Assembly (NCBI GenBank): GCA_934635515.1
Contig: CAKTZK010000030.1
Location: 1 to 17,649, forward strand
DNA: 17,649 nucleotides
Source: an uncultured Oscillospiraceae bacterium
GTDB taxonomy: Bacteria; Bacillota_A; Clostridia; Oscillospirales; Oscillospiraceae
Direction of reading: 5' to 3'
Positions 14,447 through 17,649 of the stretch are shown here, piece after piece. Position 1 is the stretch's first letter; each line of letters starts with the position of its first letter. A program made the translations under genes and the position numbers. The notes under the pieces were generated by a model. It saw nothing but the letters and a program-made list of their open reading frames with translations, was not told where the DNA came from and searched no databases.

Positions 14447-15553
14447 ATGGAAAAGGTATCTGCCTTCCTGCGGCGCAAGGACATTGTCTTCTCCCCCAAG
14501 CGCTATTTCATCGACGCCATGAGCGCCATGGCCCAGGGCCTGTTCTGCACGCTGCTGGTGGGCACCATTCTCAACACGCTGGGCACCCAGCTGCATATCG
14601 GATTTTTAACGGACATCATCGTCACCCTGGGTAAGGGCGACGGCGCGGTGAGCTATACCATCGGCGGCCTTTGCTCGGCTATGGTGGGGCCGGGCATGGC
14701 GGTAGCCATCGGCCGGGCGCTGAACGCGCCTCCCATGGTGCTGTTCTCCCTGATTCCCGTAGGCTTTGCCACCAACGCCATGGGCGGAGCCGGGGGGCCG
14801 CTGGCGGTGCTGTTTGTGGCCATCATCGCCTCGGAACTGGGCAAGGCGGTCAGCAAGGAGACCAAGATCGACATTCTTGTGACGCCCATCGTCACCATCC
14901 TCTGCGGCATTGGTGCTGCGGCCCTCATCGCCGCTCCCATCGGCACCGCCGCCAGCGCCGTGGGCAAATTTATTATGTGGGCCACGGAGCTACAGCCCTT
15001 CTTCATGGGCATCATCGTCTCGGTGGTCATCGGCATCGCCCTGACGCTCCCCATCTCCTCCGCTGCCATCTGCGCCGCGCTGGGTCTGACGGGTCTGGCC
15101 GGAGGCGCCGCCGTAGCGGGCTGCTGTGCCCAGATGGTGGGCTTCGCCGTTATGAGCTTCCGGGAAAATCGCTGGGGCGGTCTGGCTGCCCAGGGCCTGG
15201 GCACCAGTATGCTGCAAATGGGCAACATCGTCCGCAACCCCCGTATTTGGATTCCCCCCACTCTGGCCTCGGCCATCACCGGCCCCATCGCCACCTGTAT
15301 CTTCCGCATGGAGATGAACGGTGCGGCGGTGTCCAGCGGCATGGGCACCTGCGGCCTGGTGGGCCAGATCGGCGTGTATACCGGCTGGCTGGCGGATATC
15401 GAGGCCGGGAGCAAGGCCGCCATCACCGCCACCGATTGGCTGGGCCTGGTGCTGATCTGCTTCGTTCTCCCGGCCCTGCTCAGCTGGCTTATCGCCCTCC
15501 CCCTGCGCAAGTGGGGCTGGATCAAGGAAAACGACCTGAAGCTGGACCTGTAA
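14447..15553 (+). CDS. PTS EIIC type 2-like (PfoR-family) membrane protein, possible NiaR-regulated transporter
   Basis: A 368-residue polytopic protein, about nine to ten membrane segments, of the PTS_EIIC_2/PfoR group (COG3641 type as I recognise it). It starts with FLRRKDIVFSPKRYFIDAMSAMAQGLFCTLLVGTI; GFATNAMGGAGGPLAV, LPISSAAICAALGLTGLAGGAAVAGCCAQM and EMNGAAVSSGMGTCGLVGQIG are family-typical small-residue stretches. No EIIA, EIIB, HPr or phosphorylatable domain is attached or nearby, so sugar phosphotransfer is doubtful. It follows a NiaR-type repressor and has a palindrome over its promoter start, which points to niacin-related uptake, as inference. ATG 14447 with GAGGT upstream. A terminator follows closely. 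Confidence 0.82.
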   Translation: MEKVSAFLRRKDIVFSPKRYFIDAMSAMAQGLFCTLLVGTILNTLGTQLHIGFLTDIIVTLGKGDGAVSYTIGGLCSAMVGPGMAVAIGRALNAPPMVLFSLIPVGFATNAMGGAGGPLAVLFVAIIASELGKAVSKETKIDILVTPIVTILCGIGAAALIAAPIGTAASAVGKFIMWATELQPFFMGIIVSVVIGIALTLPISSAAICAALGLTGLAGGAAVAGCCAQMVGFAVMSFRENRWGGLAAQGLGTSMLQMGNIVRNPRIWIPPTLASAITGPIATCIFRMEMNGAAVSSGMGTCGLVGQIGVYTGWLADIEAGSKAAITATDWLGLVLICFVLPALLSWLIALPLRKWGWIKENDLKLDL

Positions 15554-15572
15554 TTGAAAAGGACTATCCCCC

Positions 15573-15601
15573 GAGACCGCCCGAAAGGGCGGTCTCTTTT
15601 T
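15573..15601 (+). terminator. terminator after the EIIC-like gene
   Basis: GAGACCGCCC (15573-15582), tetraloop GAAA, GGGCGGTCTC (15587-15596), then TTTTT. A perfect 10-bp stem. Confidence 0.93.
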
Positions 15602-15849
15602 GCGCAAATCCCCGCCCCGACGGCACGCGCTCCCCTCAAAAATTCGTAGGGGCCGATGGTCCTGTTGCGGTGCCCAAAATTTCTGCGCTGCCTTACGGCG
15701 GACGCCCCCAATTTTGACCGCGGCCACTCGCTCATCTCGCTTCTTCTGCCACTGGCAGCGCTCGATTCGCTCCCCACATCGGCCCGCCCCACCGCACCCC
15801 TTGTAAACCTGTCACTGGTTATGGCAATCCGTAACCCCCATCTCCAAAG

Positions 15850-15936
15850 CCTCCCCTGCGTAAGGGGAGGTGGCGCGAAGCGCCGGAAGGGTCGTTGGCC
15901 CCCTTGCCTAAAGGGGGCTGGCACGGCGAAGCCGTG
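15850..15936. repeat. array of four small hairpins (dispersed-repeat type)
   Basis: CCTCCCCT/AGGGGAGG (15850-15857, 15863-15870); GGCGC-GAA-GCGCC (15872-15884); GCCCCCTT/AAGGGGGC (15898-15905, 15911-15918); CACGGC-GAA-GCCGTG (15922-15936). Alternating large and GAA-loop hairpins suggest two copies of one two-hairpin unit. Confidence 0.7.
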
Positions 15937-15969
15937 ACTGGGGGATTCTTTTTCCCCACCGCACCGGCA

Positions 15970-16086
15970 GGGCACGCGGGCCTTGCCCTACAAAAAATCG
16001 CGCACACCACACCGGGCGGACAGGGTCGTCCGCCCCTACAAACGATTTCATAAACGACACGGGCAACCGCAAGGGTCGCCCCTACG
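15970..16086. repeat. three short inverted-repeat units each ending in CCCTAC
   Basis: Unit 1: GGGCA...TGCCC then TACA (15970-15992). Unit 2: GGGCGGAC (16014-16021) and GTCCGCCC (16028-16035) then CTACA. Unit 3: GGGCAACC (16061-16068) and GGGTCGCCC (16073-16081) then CTACG. The reverse form, GTAGGGGC, occurs at 15646-15653. Confidence 0.65.
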
Positions 16087-16222
16087 CCCCCCATCTTTCC
16101 TCTTTCATCCTCCCACTTTTATCTTTCCTCCCCCCTATTGGCATCGTTGACGATGATTTTTCGCCGGAAAGAGACAGATTTGGACACCCTGCTAATTTTT
16201 AATATTTTTTGAACAAAGGGTC

Positions 16223-16251
16223 TTGACAAATGCGGTTAAAGCTATTAAACT
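16223..16251 (+). promoter_or_regulatory. promoter of the feo genes
   Basis: A perfect TTGACA (16223-16228), a 17-base spacer and TAAACT (16246-16251). The start would be near 16258, just ahead of the first iron-box candidate. Confidence 0.7.
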
Positions 16252-16258
16252 ATCGACA

Positions 16259-16274
16259 GTTAAGGGTTACTAAC
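16259..16274. promoter_or_regulatory. candidate DtxR-type metal-responsive operator 1
   Basis: GTTAAGGGTTACTAAC: GTTA and TAAC half-sites eight bases apart, at the predicted transcription start of feoA1. The same architecture recurs before feoB. It resembles operators of DtxR/IdeR-family iron repressors. A degenerate third copy (GTTAAAGCTATTAAAC, 16235-16250) overlaps the -10 box. Confidence 0.6.
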
Positions 16275-16326
16275 CTTTTTCTTTTTGCTCAAAAGTTAGA
16301 TTACTCAAACCTTGGGAGGGATAACA

Positions 16327-16539
16327 ATGATGCCGCTTGCACTGGCAGATATGGGTACGGAAAATATCATTCGCCACATCGGTGGCAGCCCGGAGGTCCG
16401 CAAGCACCTGGAGGATCTGGGATTTGTTGCCGGAGGCAGCGCCACGGTGGTCTCCTCACTGGGCGGCAACCTCATCGTGAAGGTGAAGGAAGCCCGGGTG
16501 GCCATCAGCGAAGAAATGGCAAGAAAAATTATGATATAA
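16327..16539 (+). CDS. feoA: FeoA domain protein (first copy)
   Basis: A 70-residue small cytoplasmic protein with an SH3-like FeoA fold that partners FeoB in ferrous iron uptake. Recognisable are the ENIIRHIGGSPEVRKHLEDLGFVAGG segment (helix then GLV-type turn) and GNLIVKVKEARVAISEEMARKI. It differs markedly from the second FeoA, with an N-terminal extension typical of the divergent first FeoA in Clostridia. ATG 16327 is chosen for GGGAGG at 16315-16320; a second ATG at 16330 is also possible, and the in-frame TTG at 16312 is too close to that site. Seventeen bases separate it from the second feoA. Confidence 0.85.
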   Translation: MMPLALADMGTENIIRHIGGSPEVRKHLEDLGFVAGGSATVVSSLGGNLIVKVKEARVAISEEMARKIMI

Positions 16540-16555
16540 AAGGAGAGACAGCACT

Positions 16556-16777
16556 ATGAAAACACTGAAGGACGTTAAGATCGGCGAGACCGCCAAGGTG
16601 GTCAAGCTCCACGGTGAAGGCCCCGTTAAGCGCCGCATCATGGACATGGGCATCACCAAGGGCGTGGACGTCTATGTGCGCAAGGTAGCCCCTCTGGGCG
16701 ATCCCGTAGAGGTTACGGTGCGCGGCTACGAGCTGAGCCTGCGTAAGGCCGACATCGAAATGATCGAGGTCCAGTAA
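16556..16777 (+). CDS. feoA: FeoA domain protein (second copy)
   Basis: A 73-residue FeoA of canonical form: TLKDVKIGETAKVVKLHGEGPVKRRIMDMGITKGVDVYV, then VAPLGDPVEVTVRGYELSLRKADIEMIEV, with the GDP-EV-VRGYELSLRK-DA signature region of the family. It is the small cytoplasmic partner of FeoB in Fe(II) import. The ribosome site AAAGGAGAG is about seven bases upstream. It follows the first feoA in the same transcript. A 237-base gap with hairpins and a second operator lies before feoB. Confidence 0.92.
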   Translation: MKTLKDVKIGETAKVVKLHGEGPVKRRIMDMGITKGVDVYVRKVAPLGDPVEVTVRGYELSLRKADIEMIEVQ

Positions 16778-16906
16778 AAAGCTGGCAAAAAAGATTGCCG
16801 TCTGCTGCGCGCACAATTTTTCCGCAAAGCGGCAAAATTCCACCCCTACAGCCTGAGAGGTATTTTCCCCCCACGCGTATGTCGCGGTGAAAAATGATCC
16901 CAATTT

Positions 16907-16926
16907 TTTGCGCCTGAGGGCGCAAA
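16907..16926. repeat. perfect 8-bp hairpin between feoA2 and feoB
   Basis: TTTGCGCC (16907-16914), loop TGAG, GGCGCAAA (16919-16926). No T tract follows on the plus strand. An imperfect hairpin, AATTTT-CCGC/GCGG-AAAATT (16815-16839), lies upstream. Either could slow or attenuate transcription into feoB. Confidence 0.5.
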
Positions 16927-16983
16927 CTCTGCGAGGCTTTTTCCCCCGTTCCTTTCAGGCCCATATTATTTTTTTAAATACTG

Positions 16984-16999
16984 GTTAGGTCTCACTAAC
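16984..16999. promoter_or_regulatory. candidate DtxR-type metal-responsive operator 2
   Basis: GTTAGGTCTCACTAAC, the same GTTA-N8-TAAC layout as at 16259-16274, with perfect GGTTAG/CTAACC arms, 15 bases before the feoB start. It suggests feoB has its own iron-regulated promoter; a TATTAT at 16964-16969 is a possible -10, without a good -35. Confidence 0.6.
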
Positions 17000-17014
17000 C
17001 GAAAGGAGAGTCAC

Positions 17015-17649
17015 ATGGAAAAACAAATCAAGATCGCATTGGCGGGCAACCCCAACTGCGGCAAGACCACCCTTTTCAACGCCCTCACCGGCTCCAACCA
17101 GTTCGTTGGTAACTGGCCGGGCGTTACGGTGGAGAAGAAGGAAGGCAAGCTGAAAAAGCACGATGACGTGGTCATCATGGACCTGCCCGGCATCTACTCC
17201 CTGTCCCCCTACACGCTGGAGGAAGTGGTGGCTCGTAACTACCTCATCAAGGAGCGCCCCGATGCCATCCTGAACATCATCGACGGCACCAACCTGGAGC
17301 GTAACCTCTACCTCACCACCCAGCTCACCGAGCTGGGCATCCCCGTGGTGGTGGCCATCAACATGATGGACGTGGTGAAGAAGAACGGCGACAGCATCAA
17401 CACCCAGGAGCTGGCCCGGGAGCTGGGCTGCAAGGTGGTGGAGATCTCCGCTCTGAAGGGCACCGGCGTTATGCAGGCTGCCGAGGAGGCCGTAAATGCC
17501 GCTCACAACGCCAAGACCATTCCCATGCACACCTTCTCCGGCCCCGTGGAGCACGCCATTGCCCACATTGAGGAGGCCGCCGTACATAACATGCCCGAGG
17601 AGCAGCAGCGCTGGTACGCCATCAAGATCTTCGAGCGTGACGACAAGGT
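17015..17649 (+). CDS. feoB: ferrous iron transport protein B (FeoB), 5' part
   Basis: The first 211 residues of FeoB, cut by the window end. It is the N-terminal GTPase (G) domain plus the beginning of the GDI helical region: G1 GNPNCGKT (11-18), switch I NWPGVTVE with the G2 threonine T38, G3 DLPG (56-59), G4 NMMD (116-119), and G5 SAL (145-147). FeoB moves Fe(II) across the cytoplasmic membrane, and the G domain gates or drives that transport. The membrane permease part lies beyond the window. ATG 17015 follows GAAAGGAGAG at correct spacing. The upstream palindrome suggests iron-responsive control. Confidence 0.94.
   Translation, partial: MEKQIKIALAGNPNCGKTTLFNALTGSNQFVGNWPGVTVEKKEGKLKKHDDVVIMDLPGIYSLSPYTLEEVVARNYLIKERPDAILNIIDGTNLERNLYLTTQLTELGIPVVVAINMMDVVKKNGDSINTQELARELGCKVVEISALKGTGVMQAAEEAVNAAHNAKTIPMHTFSGPVEHAIAHIEEAAVHNMPEEQQRWYAIKIFERDDK

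Larger units (their letters stand above)
15602..16222. other. non-coding region filled with small palindromic repeats
   Basis: About 620 bases with no convincing gene; the open frames here have no recognisable protein features and run across hairpins. It holds a long-range inverted repeat (GGGCCGATG at 15650-15658 and CATCGGCCC at 15777-15785), a four-hairpin array (15850-15936) and three short units ending in CCCTAC (15970-16086). After these come a pyrimidine-rich tract (about 16093-16137) and a weak CATCG/CGATG hairpin with a T run (16142-16161). Confidence 0.6.

Noticed and set aside
14447..15553. Assignment as a working sugar PTS permease
   Set aside because: No EIIA, EIIB or HPr is fused or adjacent, and the context is a niacin-type repressor.
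15600..15937. Small plus-strand open frames in the repeat region
   Set aside because: They consist of translated palindromic repeats and have no start signals or protein features.
14653..15975. Minus-strand open frame of 440 codons opposite the EIIC-like gene
   Set aside because: It crosses a strong terminator and the repeat array, is rich in Arg/Pro/Ser/Met, and shows no domain.
15850..16086. Possible CRISPR array
   Set aside because: The units differ in length and sequence and have no regular spacers; each is a self-complementary hairpin and no cas genes are present.
16913..16960. Terminator between feoA2 and feoB
   Set aside because: The perfect hairpin at 16907-16926 is not followed by a T run; it is listed only as a hairpin.

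Overview
The window looks like a chromosomal segment of a GC-rich anaerobic Firmicute, most likely a gut Oscillospiraceae/Clostridia relative. This is inferred from GC-rich codon use beside AT-rich promoters, strong AGGAGG-type ribosome sites, intrinsic terminators, a NiaR/YrxA-type repressor, ECF vitamin transport, a FeoA-FeoA-FeoB cassette and the GTAGGGGC/GCCCCTAC repeats I associate with such genomes. No phage, IS transposase, tRNA, rRNA or CRISPR was found. Coding density is high apart from one repeat-filled gap of about 770 bases and a 360-base promoter region.

Layout. (1) 96-3143: a membrane-anchored parvulin-type foldase, a terminator, then a TcdA-like E1-fold enzyme overlapping a DUF554 membrane protein. 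(2) 3184-4846: a formate/nitrite-family channel (minus) and proC (plus), divergent; their two promoters appear to share one palindromic -35 box. (3) 4912-6880 (minus): an alpha-oxoamine synthase with serine-palmitoyltransferase-like motifs, overlapping a short-chain dehydrogenase. The promoter spacer is filled by a palindromic operator candidate. The pair suggests condensation of an amino acid with an acyl thioester followed by ketone reduction, as in the first two steps of sphingoid base synthesis. (4) 7241-7966: a TVP38/TMEM64 membrane protein.

(5) 7970-13738: a cobalamin riboswitch with terminator, then an anchored FecR-like/DUF4430 protein, EcfT, a fused double-ATPase EcfA, an S component and a second EcfT. 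This reads as a B12 (cobamide) uptake operon with one S subunit and two T subunits. (6) 13758-15601: a NiaR-type niacin-responsive repressor, then a promoter carrying a near-perfect 30-base palindrome and a polytopic protein of the PTS EIIC type 2 (PfoR-like) family, closed by a clean terminator. The arrangement suggests a NiaR-controlled transporter. (7) 15602-16222: non-coding, dominated by small palindromic repeats. (8) 16223-17649: iron uptake, with two feoA genes and the 5' part of feoB; two 16-base GTTA-N8-TAAC operators of DtxR-like appearance precede feoA1 and feoB.

The strongest leads are the SPT-like/SDR pair with its operator, the two-T riboswitch-controlled ECF cassette, and the NiaR-linked EIIC-like transporter. 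All functional calls rest on reading motifs and family resemblance by eye; no database search was run.
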